A stretch of 41,679 nucleotides of DNA from Bacteroidetes bacterium MedPE-SWsnd-G1 (GCA_001874265.1 MPDD01000023.1:1-41679); one strand, 5' to 3'; positions 15,769-24,627 are shown, numbered from the stretch's first letter. The notes: generated by a model not told the origin, from the sequence alone. Made by a program: numbers and translations.

Positions 15769-16956
15769 ATGTTAACAATTAATGATTTCAATTTCGAAAA
15801 CAAAAGAGCAATTATAAGAGTCGATTTTAATGTGCCATTAGATGGAGAATTTAATGTTACGGATACAACTAGAATTGAAGCGGCAAAACCAACCATTTTA
15901 AAAGTATTAGAAGATGGAGGAAGTTGTGTATTAATGTCGCATTTGGGAAGGCCAAAAGGGGTTTCTCCTGAGTTTTCATTGAATCATATTGTGGATACAG
16001 TAAGTGAATTAATTGGCGTACAAGTAAAATTCGTTTCTAGTTGTATTGGGGAACAGGCAGAGATAGCGGCCAACTCATTAGAGCCAGGAGAAATTCTTTT
16101 ACTAGAGAATTTGAGATTTCATGATGAAGAGAAAAATGGAGATGTAACGTTTGCTGAAAAACTATCGAAATTAGGAGATATTTATGTGAACGATGCCTTT
16201 GGAACCGCACATAGAGCACATGCTTCTACAACCATAATTGCACAGTTTTTTAATGACAAAAAATGTTTTGGAGCATTATTAGCGAAGGAGATTGAAAGTA
16301 TTGAGAAAGTATTGAAAGACAGTGAAAAACCTGTTACAGCTATTTTGGGAGGAGCAAAAGTATCTTCCAAAATTACAGTAATTGAGAACATTTTAGATAA
16401 AGTAGATCACTTAATTATTGGAGGCGGAATGAGCTTTACATTTATCAAAGCACTTGGTGGAAAAATTGGAAACTCGATTTGTGAAGATGACAAGCAAGAG
16501 TTAGCATTGAGTATCCTTAAGGAGGCAAAGGAAAAAGGAGTTGAAATTCACTTACCGGTTGATGTGGTTGCTGCAGATGCATTTAGCAATGACGCAAATA
16601 CTCAATTTGTAGATATAAATAGTATTCCAGATGGTTGGGAAGGTATAGATGCTGGGCCAAAAGCGAGAGCAGCATTTCATGAGGTTGTGTTAAAATCAAA
16701 AACAATTTTATGGAATGGACCACTAGGTGTATTTGAATTAGAGAACTTTGCAAAAGGAACAATTGCATTGGGTGATTCTATTGCGGAGTCTACCAAGAAC
16801 GGATGTTTTTCTTTAGTAGGAGGAGGCGATTCTGTCGCTGCTGTTAAACAATTTGGATTTGCAGATAAAGTCAGTTACGTTTCAACTGGAGGTGGAGCAA
16901 TGTTAGAAATGCTCGAGGGTAAAACTTTACCTGGAATTGAAGCAATATTGAGTTAG
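15769..16956 (+). CDS. pgk: Phosphoglycerate kinase
   Basis: Glycolytic enzyme that transfers phosphate from 1,3-bisphosphoglycerate to ADP; 395 residues, normal length for a bacterial monomer. Signatures: RVDFNVPL near residue 18, [10 protein letters not shown] near residue 56, [14 protein letters not shown] near residue 140, [11 protein letters not shown] near 190, and the nucleotide-binding [13 protein letters not shown] near 350. It is transcribed alone from its own promoter and followed by a strong terminator. It is divergent from holB. Confidence 0.98.
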   Translation: MLTINDFNFENKRAIIRVDFNVPLDGEFNVTDTTRIEAAKPTILKVLEDGGSCVLMSHLGRPKGVSPEFSLNHIVDTVSELIGVQVKFVSSCIGEQAEIAANSLEPGEILLLENLRFHDEEKNGDVTFAEKLSKLGDIYVNDAFGTAHRAHASTTIIAQFFNDKKCFGALLAKEIESIEKVLKDSEKPVTAILGGAKVSSKITVIENILDKVDHLIIGGGMSFTFIKALGGKIGNSICEDDKQELALSILKEAKEKGVEIHLPVDVVAADAFSNDANTQFVDINSIPDGWEGIDAGPKARAAFHEVVLKSKTILWNGPLGVFELENFAKGTIALGDSIAESTKNGCFSLVGGGDSVAAVKQFGFADKVSYVSTGGGAMLEMLEGKTLPGIEAILS

Positions 16957-16979
16957 TAAAACATTAAATAGAGAAATTT

Positions 16980-17016
16980 AAACCTGTTATTTAGACTGCT
17001 AAATAAGAGGTTTTTT
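16980..17016 (+). terminator. pgk terminator
   Basis: AAACCT and TTATTTAG pair with CTAAATAA and AGGTTT across one G-G mismatch, with an ACTG loop, then a run of T. Confidence 0.9.
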
Positions 17017-17065
17017 GCTTTTAATTTTTTGTGATGTAATCGAAATGAGAAATAAAATTATTAAC

Positions 17066-17073
17066 TAAATTTG
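17066..17073 (+). promoter_or_regulatory. -7 box (TAAATTTG) for the aldo/keto reductase gene
   Basis: Matches TAnnTTTG, 28 bp before the ATG at 17102 and after the pgk terminator. No good -33 was found. Confidence 0.45.
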
Positions 17074-17101
17074 AAATTCTACAAATTAAAGAAGAAGTTA
17101 A

Positions 17102-18136
17102 ATGAAATACACCAATTTACCACATACAGATATAAAAGTTAGTAAAATTTGCCTCGGAACAATGACCTGGGGAGAACAAAATACTGAGTCCGAAGGGCAT
17201 GAGCAAATGGATTTTGCTTTAGAAAAAGGAGTTAACTTTTTTGATGTTGCAGAATTGTATCCCGTACCCGCTAAAAAGGAAACTTACGGCACAACAGAAG
17301 AGGTTATTGGAACATGGTTTAAGAAAACGGGAAATAGAGACAAAATAGTTTTAGCAACTAAAATTGCTGGGCCAGGAGCGTATACTGCACATATAAGATC
17401 TACTGGATTTTCTAAAGAATCTATTAAAGAGGCAGTAGACGGAAGTTTAAGGCGTTTACAAACTGACTATATAGATTTGTATCAGTTGCATTGGCCGACA
17501 AGACCCGTAAATTGTTTTGGCGTTCGAAGGTTTCCTTATGATAATTTTCAAAAGAAGGATGAAGGTTTTCAGCAGATTTTAGAATATCTAGAAGAAATTA
17601 AAAAAGAAGGAAAAATTAGAGAAATTGGTCTTTCTAATGAATCTGCTTGGGGAACGATGAAATACTTACACATTTCTGAGCAAAAAGACTTACCAAGACC
17701 AATTACTATTCAAAACTCATATTCCTTATTACATAGGCCTTTTGAAACGAATTTATCAGAGGTTTGTATGCAAGAGAATATTGGTTTGTTGGCTTACTCA
17801 CCTTTGGCTTTTGGGGTGTTGAGTGGAAAATACTTAAACGGAACTCCAAAAGATTCTCGTGTAGCATTATATCCAAACTATAATAGATATAGTAGTCCAG
17901 AATCTGAAAAAGCCGTGAGAGCCTATTTAAAAATTGCTGAGAAGCATGGGCTGTCATTAACTCAACTATCATTAGCATTTGTAAACGAATTACCATTTTT
18001 AACAAGTAATATTATTGGAGCTTCAAAAATGAGTCAATTAAAAGAAAACATTGATTCTATTAATATAGAATTGAGCCAAGAAATTAAAGATGAAGTCAAT
18101 GCGATTCATGAATTAATGCCAAACCCAGCACCTTAA
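17102..18136 (+). CDS. Aldo/keto reductase, Tas-like
   Basis: A 344-residue NADPH-dependent oxidoreductase of the (beta/alpha)8 AKR family, close in length and layout to E. coli Tas. The catalytic tetrad is visible: Asp48 and Tyr53 (FFDVAELYP), Lys87 (LATKIAG) and His130 (LYQLHWP). The C-terminal SNIIGASKMSQLKENI segment fits the cofactor phosphate-binding region. Its natural substrate cannot be told from sequence. It has its own promoter box and is followed after 4 bp by the TIGR02757 gene, so these two form an operon. Confidence 0.93.
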   Translation: MKYTNLPHTDIKVSKICLGTMTWGEQNTESEGHEQMDFALEKGVNFFDVAELYPVPAKKETYGTTEEVIGTWFKKTGNRDKIVLATKIAGPGAYTAHIRSTGFSKESIKEAVDGSLRRLQTDYIDLYQLHWPTRPVNCFGVRRFPYDNFQKKDEGFQQILEYLEEIKKEGKIREIGLSNESAWGTMKYLHISEQKDLPRPITIQNSYSLLHRPFETNLSEVCMQENIGLLAYSPLAFGVLSGKYLNGTPKDSRVALYPNYNRYSSPESEKAVRAYLKIAEKHGLSLTQLSLAFVNELPFLTSNIIGASKMSQLKENIDSINIELSQEIKDEVNAIHELMPNPAP

Positions 18137-18140
18137 TTTT

Positions 18141-18905
18141 ATGGATTTTAATGAGTTGAAGAGTTTTCTTGATTCGAAAGTTTTAGAATATAACAACCCA
18201 AAATTTATTGAATCAGACCCTATTCAAATTCCACACCAATTCACTAAGAAAGAAGATATTGAAATTGCGGCATTTTTAACAGCAACCATTGCTTGGGGTA
18301 ATAGAAAGATGATCATAAAAAGCTCCCATAGAATGATGGATCTTATGGGGAATTCACCTCATGATTTCATATTAAACCATTCTAAGGATGATTTAAAAAA
18401 ATGCGAGAACTTTGTTCACCGGACATTTAATGGTGTTGATTTTCAATACTTTATAAAGTCACTTCGAAATATTTATGAAAAATACAATGGCTTAGAGGCG
18501 GTTTATTCAAAGTTTCCGGAGGATTCGAATAATAAAAATGCTCTACATCATTTTAAACAAATATTTTTTGAAACACCATTTGAACAAAGAACCACAAAAC
18601 ATGTTTCCGACCCCATGAAAGGTAGTGCCTCGAAAAGATTAAATATGTTTCTACGCTGGATGGTTCGTAAAGACAATTTAGGCGTAGATTTTGGAATTTG
18701 GGACTCAATTCCAATGTCAAAGTTATCCTGCCCTTTGGATGTGCATTCAGGAAATGTTGCTCGTAAATTAGGGTTATTAGGTCGTAAGCAAAACGATTGG
18801 AAAGCATTGGAAGAATTAGACTTCAACCTCAGAAAAATGGATATAAATGATCCCGTTAAATATGATTTTGCATTGTTTGGTTTAGGGGTTTTTGAAGGCT
18901 TTTAA
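18141..18905 (+). CDS. TIGR02757 family (DUF2400) conserved protein
   Basis: A 254-residue conserved bacterial protein of unknown function. Recognised by IPHQFTKKEDIEIAAFLTATIAWGNRKMI, the KGSASKRLNMFLRWMVRKDNLGVDFGIW segment and PLDVHSGNVARKLGLLGRKQNDWKALEELD, which together resemble a helix-hairpin-helix/endonuclease-III-like fold. A DNA-related role is only a suggestion. It begins 4 bp after the aldo/keto reductase stop, and its stop codon overlaps the stop codon of the converging DUF481 gene by 4 bp (18902-18905). Confidence 0.88.
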   Translation: MDFNELKSFLDSKVLEYNNPKFIESDPIQIPHQFTKKEDIEIAAFLTATIAWGNRKMIIKSSHRMMDLMGNSPHDFILNHSKDDLKKCENFVHRTFNGVDFQYFIKSLRNIYEKYNGLEAVYSKFPEDSNNKNALHHFKQIFFETPFEQRTTKHVSDPMKGSASKRLNMFLRWMVRKDNLGVDFGIWDSIPMSKLSCPLDVHSGNVARKLGLLGRKQNDWKALEELDFNLRKMDINDPVKYDFALFGLGVFEGF

Positions 18906-19921
18906 TCTAGTTCCCAACCAAAAGAGGTTTGAAACACGTAATCATCTTTGGTTGCTCCTTGTGCTGGTTGATTATCGAAATTGTAAGTAATTCCTGTTTT
19001 AATATAAAAATCCCAAGGCAAGTCATATTTCATATCAAATTTAAAATCGACCCTGAAACGCCCTTTTTCCGTAATACTAGGATACGCAAAGACTGAAGTA
19101 AGCAAGCTTAAATCACCAATTTCGTATTTATTAAACTGAGATCCGAAATAGAATTCTAAACTGTTTTTACCAGGATCGGCTCCGTCTAAATATTCTTCAT
19201 TACTGAAAGCAATACCACTACCTGCTGCAAGTGATAAGTTATTGTTATGCTTAAAATAATACCCAGCACCAACCTTTCCAGTTGACCTCAACTTTAATAA
19301 TTGTTCGTTATTCGATAGAAAAGTCCCTGAAGTAGATAAGAACCAATCGTTTTTTAAGAACCATTGAAAGGTAGTAGTTCCTTCTATTCTCTTAATATCT
19401 TGAACCGAATCCTGCCTGCTATAGACAGAGTTAAATGTATTGCTTAAACTCCATTTGTTCGCACTGTAGTCTAATCTAGCATTTGAAGTTAGTTGTTTAG
19501 AATTATTTGCTTTAGTTAGAGTTATTCCTATATCAAATTCTGCGGTAAGTCTACTAAGAAAATTTTGTCCAATAGCATCTAAATAAATAACCTTGTTTAA
19601 AGTAGATTCTAAAATAAACTCGCCTTGGTCAATTAAGACGGCCTTTTTATTAATAGAATCTGTATTTATAGTCGCGTTAAAACGGCTTCCGTTAGATAAA
19701 GAGACAATAAATGAACGGTTGCTATAAATTTCTTTAACACGAAACCACTTTATTTTAAAATCACTATCACTATAGGTGGTTTTGATGGTTAGAACACTTT
19801 TATCTAAACTTTTAATTTCACCTACAAGTTTATTATTATTATTTAAAACGATTGAATCTTTTTGTGCCGATACACTATGAAAGTTAGCAATTAGTATAAA
19901 AAAGAAAACAATTTTTTTCAT
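18902..19921 (-). CDS. DUF481 outer-membrane beta-barrel-like protein
   Basis: A 339-residue exported protein. Signal peptide residues 1-19 end in VSAQ. Residues 20-95 form a small beta-rich N-terminal domain (SIVLNNNNKLVGEIKSLDKSVLTIKT), followed by the DUF481 region with amphipathic strands (DIGITLTKANN... ARLDYSANKWSLSNTFNSVYSRQDS... FQWFLKNDWFLSTSGTFLSNNEQLLKL), consistent with a beta-barrel. Function unknown. It is read from its own TATATTTG box at 19940-19947 and overlaps the stop of the converging TIGR02757 gene by 4 bp. Confidence 0.85.
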   Translation of the reverse strand: MKKIVFFFILIANFHSVSAQKDSIVLNNNNKLVGEIKSLDKSVLTIKTTYSDSDFKIKWFRVKEIYSNRSFIVSLSNGSRFNATINTDSINKKAVLIDQGEFILESTLNKVIYLDAIGQNFLSRLTAEFDIGITLTKANNSKQLTSNARLDYSANKWSLSNTFNSVYSRQDSVQDIKRIEGTTTFQWFLKNDWFLSTSGTFLSNNEQLLKLRSTGKVGAGYYFKHNNNLSLAAGSGIAFSNEEYLDGADPGKNSLEFYFGSQFNKYEIGDLSLLTSVFAYPSITEKGRFRVDFKFDMKYDLPWDFYIKTGITYNFDNQPAQGATKDDYVFQTSFGWELD

Positions 19922-19939
19922 GTTCGTTTTTGTTCAAAA

Positions 19940-19947
19940 CAAATATA
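19940..19947 (-). promoter_or_regulatory. -7 box (TATATTTG) for the DUF481 gene
   Basis: The minus strand reads TATATTTG 18 bp before the ATG, in the gap after trpS. Confidence 0.55.
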
Positions 19948-19974
19948 GCAAAATAAGTTATTGATAATAACCTC

Positions 19975-20943
19975 TTAGTAACCCACCTTAGCACGCACTC
20001 TTGACAATACTTTATTAGCAACAACTGAAGCTTTTTCAGCCCCAATCGCTAAGGCCTTGTCAACCTCCTCTAAGTTATCTATATAATAGAAATAGCGCTC
20101 TCTAATTTCACCAAATGTTTCTAGTAAAAGTTCAAAAAATGCTTGTTTAGCATGTCCATACCCGTAGTTCCCTCCTTCATAATTGTTCCGCATTTCAGCG
20201 ATTTGTTCTGCTGAAGCAAGTAACTTATACAAGGCAAATAAATTACAGGTGTCTGGGTTTTTAGGTTCTTCTAAAGGTGTAGAATCCGTTTGGATTTTCA
20301 TTACTTGTTTGCGTAGTTTCTTTTCTGGTAAAAAGATATCAATAATATTTCCTTGCGATTTACTCATTTTACCACCATTAGTTCCAGGAACATACATTGT
20401 ACCTTCTTGAATTTTAGCTTGTGGCGGCACTAAAGTATCTCCCATTTGACCATTAAATCGATTCGCTACATCGCGTGTCATTTCCAAATGTTGTAATTGA
20501 TCTTTTCCAACGGGTACAATTTCCGCGTCATACAATAAAATATCTGCAGCCATTAACATTGGGTACGAGAATAAACCAGAATTCACATCTTCTAACCGAT
20601 CGGCCTTATCTTTAAAACTGTGGGCAAGTGTTAACCTTTGATAAGGAAAAAAACAACTTAAATACCAAGTTAACTCTGTTACTTGAGGTACATCACTTTG
20701 GCGGTAAAAAACTGTTTTTTCTAAATCCAAACCACAGGCCAACCAAGTTGCAGCAGTACTGTAAGTGTTTTCTCTAAGAGTTTTACCATCTTTAATTTGG
20801 GTCAATGAATGCATGTCGGCAATAAATAAAAAAGACTCATTATCGCTATTTTTTGCTAATTCAATTGCCGGTAAAATGGCTCCTAAAATATTTCCGAGGT
20901 GTGGTGTTCCGGTACTCTGTACACCCGTAAGAATTCTTGACAT
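19975..20943 (-). CDS. trpS: Tryptophanyl-tRNA synthetase
   Basis: Class I synthetase that charges tRNA(Trp); 322 residues from ATG 20943. The start MSRILTGVQSTGTPHLGN carries the HIGH-equivalent PHLGN, and GGKMSKSQGN near residue 195 is the KMSKS loop. SDVPQVTELTWYLSCFFPYQRLTLAHSFKDK and MAADILLYDAEIVPVGKDQLQHLEM are typical of the family. The frame extends to 20961 (MYKVYK), but that codon lies 2 bp from a TACTTTTG promoter box and would precede or coincide with the transcript start; relatives begin at M(S/A)RILTG. The gene is divergent from plsC. Confidence 0.97.
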   Translation of the reverse strand: MSRILTGVQSTGTPHLGNILGAILPAIELAKNSDNESFLFIADMHSLTQIKDGKTLRENTYSTAATWLACGLDLEKTVFYRQSDVPQVTELTWYLSCFFPYQRLTLAHSFKDKADRLEDVNSGLFSYPMLMAADILLYDAEIVPVGKDQLQHLEMTRDVANRFNGQMGDTLVPPQAKIQEGTMYVPGTNGGKMSKSQGNIIDIFLPEKKLRKQVMKIQTDSTPLEEPKNPDTCNLFALYKLLASAEQIAEMRNNYEGGNYGYGHAKQAFFELLLETFGEIRERYFYYIDNLEEVDKALAIGAEKASVVANKVLSRVRAKVGY

Positions 20944-20962
20944 TTTGTATACTTTATACACG

Positions 20963-20970
20963 CAAAAGTA
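20963..20970 (-). promoter_or_regulatory. -7 box (TACTTTTG) for trpS
   Basis: The minus strand reads TACTTTTG, with its 3' end 20 bp before the chosen trpS ATG. It overlaps the region where the plsC promoter must bind polymerase. Confidence 0.55.
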
Positions 20971-20984
20971 ACGATTTTAATTAG

Positions 20985-20992
20985 TATTTTTG
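20985..20992 (+). promoter_or_regulatory. -7 box (TATTTTTG) abutting plsC
   Basis: Matches TAnnTTTG and ends 6 bp before the plsC ATG, so the mRNA would be leaderless or nearly so. Confidence 0.45.
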
Positions 20993-20997
20993 AATAG

Positions 20998-21744
20998 ATG
21001 AAAGTATTAAAAAATCTAGCCATACTTGTATGGAGAATTTGGTTTTACGCATGGTTTATTGGAACTATAATTGTTGCGTTACCAGTTTTGCTAATTATTA
21101 CAGCCAAAGAAAGTTGGTATCCTGCCTTTTTTAAAATTGCGAGGGCATGGGGCAAGACCTTATTATTTGTAATGGGCTTTAAGGCAAGTACAATTTCCGA
21201 AGAAACGATTGAACCAAGAAGTAATTACATGTTTTGTGCAAACCACACTTCTATGATTGACATTATGTTGATGTTGGCTGTGGTTAAAAACCCATTTGTA
21301 TTTGTTGGAAAAGCAGAATTGGGTAAAATTCCAATATTCGGATACTTTTATAAACGGACATGTATTCTGGTTGATCGAAATAATCCGTCTAGTAGAAAAG
21401 CGGTTTTTGCAGAAGCTGAGCGAAGATTAAAAAACGGATTAAGTGTTTGTATTTTTCCTGAAGGACTTGTTCCAGATGATGAAAGCATTGTTTTGAGCCC
21501 GTTTAAAAATGGCGCTTTTATATTGGCTATTGAGCATAAAATCCCGATAGTGCCTATGACTTTTTATGATTGTAAAAAGAGATTGTCATATACTTTTTTT
21601 AGCGGTTGTCCTGGCGCCCTAAGGGTTAAAATACACGCATTTATTCAAACGGAACACTCTGAAATTTCAGATAGACATAGGGTAAACAAACAAGCGTTTG
21701 ACACTATATATAACGAGTTGATTCTAGATGCAAATGGATCATAA
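20998..21744 (+). CDS. plsC: 1-acyl-sn-glycerol-3-phosphate acyltransferase
   Basis: Membrane-associated acyltransferase that converts lysophosphatidate to phosphatidate in phospholipid synthesis; 248 residues. An N-terminal hydrophobic anchor (residues 7-31) precedes the PlsC domain. Motif I is NHTSMID (catalytic His83 and Asp88), KAELGKIPIFGYFYKRTCILVDR gives motif II, FPEG at residues 153-156 is motif III and IPIVPMTFYD motif IV. It is divergent from trpS. A small, apparently frameshifted reading frame overlaps its last 11 bp. Confidence 0.94.
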   Translation: MKVLKNLAILVWRIWFYAWFIGTIIVALPVLLIITAKESWYPAFFKIARAWGKTLLFVMGFKASTISEETIEPRSNYMFCANHTSMIDIMLMLAVVKNPFVFVGKAELGKIPIFGYFYKRTCILVDRNNPSSRKAVFAEAERRLKNGLSVCIFPEGLVPDDESIVLSPFKNGAFILAIEHKIPIVPMTFYDCKKRLSYTFFSGCPGALRVKIHAFIQTEHSEISDRHRVNKQAFDTIYNELILDANGS

Positions 21745-21885
21745 AAAGTTATCCCATTTTTGTACTGAGTATGAACAACGTGCACAATTCAACAAAAAAT
21801 ACTATTTCATAAAAAAGGAGATCAATTAATTACGGTATTGGATGGGCCCGGGAATCAGTTTTTGAGAAAAATAGAAGTGAAATAA
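21734..21885 (+). pseudogene. Small frameshifted reading frame after plsC
   Basis: ATG 21734 overlaps the plsC end and reads 31 codons (MDHKKLSHFCTEYEQRAQF...) to a TAA. One added base in the A6 run near 21816 would carry the frame on through KKGDQLITVLDGPGNQFLRKIEVK to TAA 21883, a protein of about 50 residues with a plausible composition. I do not recognise the family. It may be a decayed small gene, a programmed or sequencing frameshift, or chance. Confidence 0.3.
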
Positions 21886-21889
21886 TTCT

Positions 21890-21910
21890 ATTGATTTGAA
21901 AATCAATTTT
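21890..21910 (+). terminator. Weak AT-rich hairpin before the response regulator gene
   Basis: ATTGATT (21890-21896) pairs with AATCAAT (21901-21907), followed by four T. The stem has only one G-C pair per arm, so activity is uncertain. Confidence 0.35.
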
Positions 21911-21978
21911 ATTCTTTGCCAATAAAGCTAAAAGTTGTAGATTGCATTATAAAAATTGTAACCAAACCCCTGATATAT

Positions 21979-22716
21979 ATGTTGAACATTGTATTAGTTG
22001 ATGACGAGAACGACGCATTAGAAGCTTTAGAATGGAAATTAAATAAATACATTGTTGATGTAAAAATCACTAAATGTAACTCGCCTATAGAATCAATTCA
22101 GGTAATAGAAAACTTAAAACCCGATGTAGTCTTTTTAGACATTCAAATGCCAGAAATGGATGGTTTTACGCTTTTAGAAAATTTAACCTACAAAAAATTT
22201 AATTTAATTTTTACGACTGCTCATGATGAGTTTGCTTTAAAAGCAATAAAGGTTTCAGCCATAGACTATTTGTTAAAACCGGTAGATAAAGATGAATTAA
22301 TTGCTGCGATTGGAAAAATTAAAGACCAACAGCAAGAGGCTTTATTAGAAGATAAATTACAACTGCTTTTAGGAAACTTAAATAACAATCACGACAAAAT
22401 AAATATTTCTGCCGATGGCAAAGTGTATTTATTGGAAAAGGATGAGGTTGTTATGTTAAAATCTGATAAGAGCTATACAACTATTTTCCTTTCTAACGAT
22501 CAAGAAATTATTGTTTCTAAAACCTTAAAAGAAGTAGAAAAGAAATTTCAATTTTCTCAATTTTACAGGGTGCATAATTCGTATTTAATTAATTTGAACC
22601 ATGTTAAAGAATATTTAAAAGGATTGGGGGGAGAATTGATTATGACAAATGGTCAAACAGCCTCTATTAGTAGATCTAAAAAGGCCGAATTGTTTACCAA
22701 ATTATACTTTGATTAA
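21979..22716 (+). CDS. LytTR-family response regulator
   Basis: A 245-residue two-component regulator (LytR/AlgR type). The receiver domain covers residues 1-118: acidic pocket VDDEN, phosphoacceptor Asp54 in VVFLDIQMPEMDGF, Thr/Ser in IFTTAHD, Lys in YLLKPV. The LytTR DNA-binding domain covers about 145-245 (VYLLEKDEVVMLKSDKSYTTIFL ... YRVHNSYLINLNHVKEYLKG). An upstream frame from TTG 21916 adds 21 residues that do not belong to the receiver fold; ATG 21979 (MLNIVLVDDEN) is the start. The histidine kinase follows after 5 bp, so the pair is an operon. Confidence 0.95.
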   Translation: MLNIVLVDDENDALEALEWKLNKYIVDVKITKCNSPIESIQVIENLKPDVVFLDIQMPEMDGFTLLENLTYKKFNLIFTTAHDEFALKAIKVSAIDYLLKPVDKDELIAAIGKIKDQQQEALLEDKLQLLLGNLNNNHDKINISADGKVYLLEKDEVVMLKSDKSYTTIFLSNDQEIIVSKTLKEVEKKFQFSQFYRVHNSYLINLNHVKEYLKGLGGELIMTNGQTASISRSKKAELFTKLYFD

Positions 22717-22721
22717 TTAGG

Positions 22722-24053
22722 ATGTTTGTAGATATCCATTCTGAAATATATTCTTGGATTCGAGGAGGATTATTTGTTTTAGTAATTTATCATTTACTAA
22801 TATATTTCCAAAATCGAAGAACGACCTATTTATACTACAGTTTATATCTTCTTGGGCTGTTTATTTATTTCTATCAACATGTATTTGACAACATAGTTTC
22901 AGAAGGAATTTATGAATATATAAATTTCCCTATTCAATTTTTAGCCTACGCTTGTTTTGCCTTGTTTACAAGAAATCTCTTAGAAACTAGGATACACAAT
23001 GTTCAATGGGATAAGTTTCTTGAATTGGAAGTAAAAGTCTTATTGGCTCTTGCACCTATGTTTATTTTCATAGAGTTGTTTTTGGGCTATGAATTTCAAT
23101 TGCAATCATTTACAATTGTAGGGCCTTTACTAACAATATTCAATCTAGTTTCGTTTTATTACCTCTATAAAATTCCAGGGATTACATCGAAGTATTTTGT
23201 ATTTGGCTCTTTGTTGTACGTAGTACTTGCTAATATTAGTTTCTTACAGTTGTTTTTAGATGAAGAAGTGTTTGCAAACTATGGTGTACATCCTATGTTT
23301 TTTATTTATATAGGAGCATTTATTCAAAGTATAGTATTTGCTTCTACTTTAGGGCATAGTGTTAAACGAATTGAACAGCGCAGTAAAAACGCAGAGGTTA
23401 AGTTAGCCATTAAGCAAAAACAAATGGAGGAGTTAAAAATGACCGCATTGCAGAGTCAAATGAACCCTCACTTTTTGTTTAATTCCCTGAATTCAATTAA
23501 CAACTTTGTATTAAAAAACGATGTAGAAAAAGCGTCAGATTATATTACAAAATTTTCACGATTGATTCGTGTTATCCTTAAGAGTTCATCTAGCCTTACA
23601 ATTCCATTATCTGAAGAATTAGGAATATTAGGACTTTATGTAAAATTGGAACAAATGCGAATTAAGGGAGGGTTTGAGTATATCATAAATGTAGATAATG
23701 GTATTAATTTAGAAGAAGTTAAAGTTCCTCCATTATTTTTACAACCATATTTAGAGAACTCTATTTGGCATGGAATAATGCATGTGGAGGGAGATAAAAG
23801 AGTGGAATTAACAATTCGAAAAGAAGAGAACAGTATTCGTTGTGAAGTAGTTGATAATGGGATAGGAATAGACAATTCGAAAAGACAACCTCACAAACAA
23901 ATTAATAGAAGGAAATTTTTTGGCACACAAGCAACGGAAAATAGAATTAAGTTATTACACAGACAAGCGAATGTAGTTGTCGATATTTCAGATATTTCTA
24001 CCGAAGAAAAAACGGGAACAAAAGTTACAATTGTATTTCCTATTAGTTCTTAA
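22722..24053 (+). CDS. LytS/YehU-type sensor histidine kinase
   Basis: A 443-residue integral membrane kinase, partner of the LytTR regulator directly upstream. Seven hydrophobic helices fill residues 12-215 with a short N-terminal periplasmic part, like a 7TM sensor without a large extracellular domain. A coiled coil (residues 217-245, KRIEQRSKNAEVKLAIKQKQMEELKM) leads to the His_kinase domain with the phosphoacceptor His250 in QMNPHFLFNSLNSINNF. The ATPase domain shows the N-box QPYLENSIWHGIMH and G-box EVVDNGIGID, and later KTGTKVTIVFP. The signal sensed cannot be told. Confidence 0.94.
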   Translation: MFVDIHSEIYSWIRGGLFVLVIYHLLIYFQNRRTTYLYYSLYLLGLFIYFYQHVFDNIVSEGIYEYINFPIQFLAYACFALFTRNLLETRIHNVQWDKFLELEVKVLLALAPMFIFIELFLGYEFQLQSFTIVGPLLTIFNLVSFYYLYKIPGITSKYFVFGSLLYVVLANISFLQLFLDEEVFANYGVHPMFFIYIGAFIQSIVFASTLGHSVKRIEQRSKNAEVKLAIKQKQMEELKMTALQSQMNPHFLFNSLNSINNFVLKNDVEKASDYITKFSRLIRVILKSSSSLTIPLSEELGILGLYVKLEQMRIKGGFEYIINVDNGINLEEVKVPPLFLQPYLENSIWHGIMHVEGDKRVELTIRKEENSIRCEVVDNGIGIDNSKRQPHKQINRRKFFGTQATENRIKLLHRQANVVVDISDISTEEKTGTKVTIVFPISS

Positions 24054-24144
24054 AACTAAAAACCATTTATAGCGATTCTAATACCATTGGTAAAAAAAAA
24101 GAATACAAGCGTTAATTCTAAAAATTTCAATCGAATATTCGGCT

Positions 24145-24152
24145 TACCTTTG
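24145..24152 (+). promoter_or_regulatory. -7 box (TACCTTTG) for the orphan gene at 24211
   Basis: Matches TAnnTTTG, leaving a leader of about 54 nt before ATG 24211. Confidence 0.45.
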
Positions 24153-24210
24153 AGTTATAATATTGAGTCTAAACGTTGAATAGACTTTTAAAATTTTACA
24201 AAATTACATA

Positions 24211-24465
24211 ATGACAATCATTTCTTTTTTTATCCCCACAGATAAAGATATTTTGAGGGACATAAAAGAAGACACACGCACTATAAAGTTTATAGGAGAG
24301 GGCAGTGTGAAACAAAAGTTAGATGTCACCAAATTTATCAGAAAGTTTATATATCGATTTGACGCTGTTAAAACAGTAAGACAGATTGTTTATATAAAAA
24401 AAGGACTTTCTTGGGAATTAGAAAGTATTTCTGCAATACAAAGTCAGAATAAAAAAATAAGCTAA
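24211..24465 (+). CDS. Small protein of unknown function (84 aa)
   Basis: I do not recognise a family. The 84-residue product is basic and mixed alpha/beta in composition, with a hydrophobic start (MTIISFFIP), an acidic segment (TDKDILRDIKEDTRT) and a Lys/Arg-rich middle (KLDVTKFIRKFIYRFDAVKTVRQIVYIKKG). There is no signal peptidase site and no membrane helix beyond the first residues. It has its own promoter box and is closed by a clean terminator, so it is very likely a real, independently transcribed gene. It lies 157 bp after the sensor kinase on the same strand; a link to that system is possible but not shown. Confidence 0.65.
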   Translation: MTIISFFIPTDKDILRDIKEDTRTIKFIGEGSVKQKLDVTKFIRKFIYRFDAVKTVRQIVYIKKGLSWELESISAIQSQNKKIS

Positions 24466-24500
24466 TTACGTTAAAAATCAATAAGTTGATTTATTTAAAA

Positions 24501-24529
24501 AACCCGAACAAACAATGTTCGGGTTTTTT
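24501..24529 (+). terminator. Terminator after the 84-aa gene
   Basis: AACCCGAACA pairs with TGTTCGGGTT around a five-base loop, followed by a T-run. Also preceded by A residues, so possibly active on both strands. Confidence 0.9.
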
Positions 24530-24615
24530 ATTTCCATTTATTTATTAAAACAAACCATTTGTATATTTTTAGAAGAAAAATAATAGATTGCTATGAATTG
24601 TATTAGTAAGAATAT

Positions 24616-24623
24616 TATATTTG
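24616..24623 (+). promoter_or_regulatory. -7 box (TATATTTG) for a possible small RNA
   Basis: Matches TAnnTTTG in a gap between a terminator and the converging CYTH gene. No well-spaced -33 was found. Such boxes arise by chance in AT-rich DNA, so the support is moderate. Confidence 0.4.
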
Positions 24624-24627
24624 TAAT

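Noticed and set aside
20943-20961. An earlier trpS start at 20961 (MYKVYK)
   Set aside because: That ATG lies 2 bp from the -7 box, and the family begins at M(S/A)RILTG.
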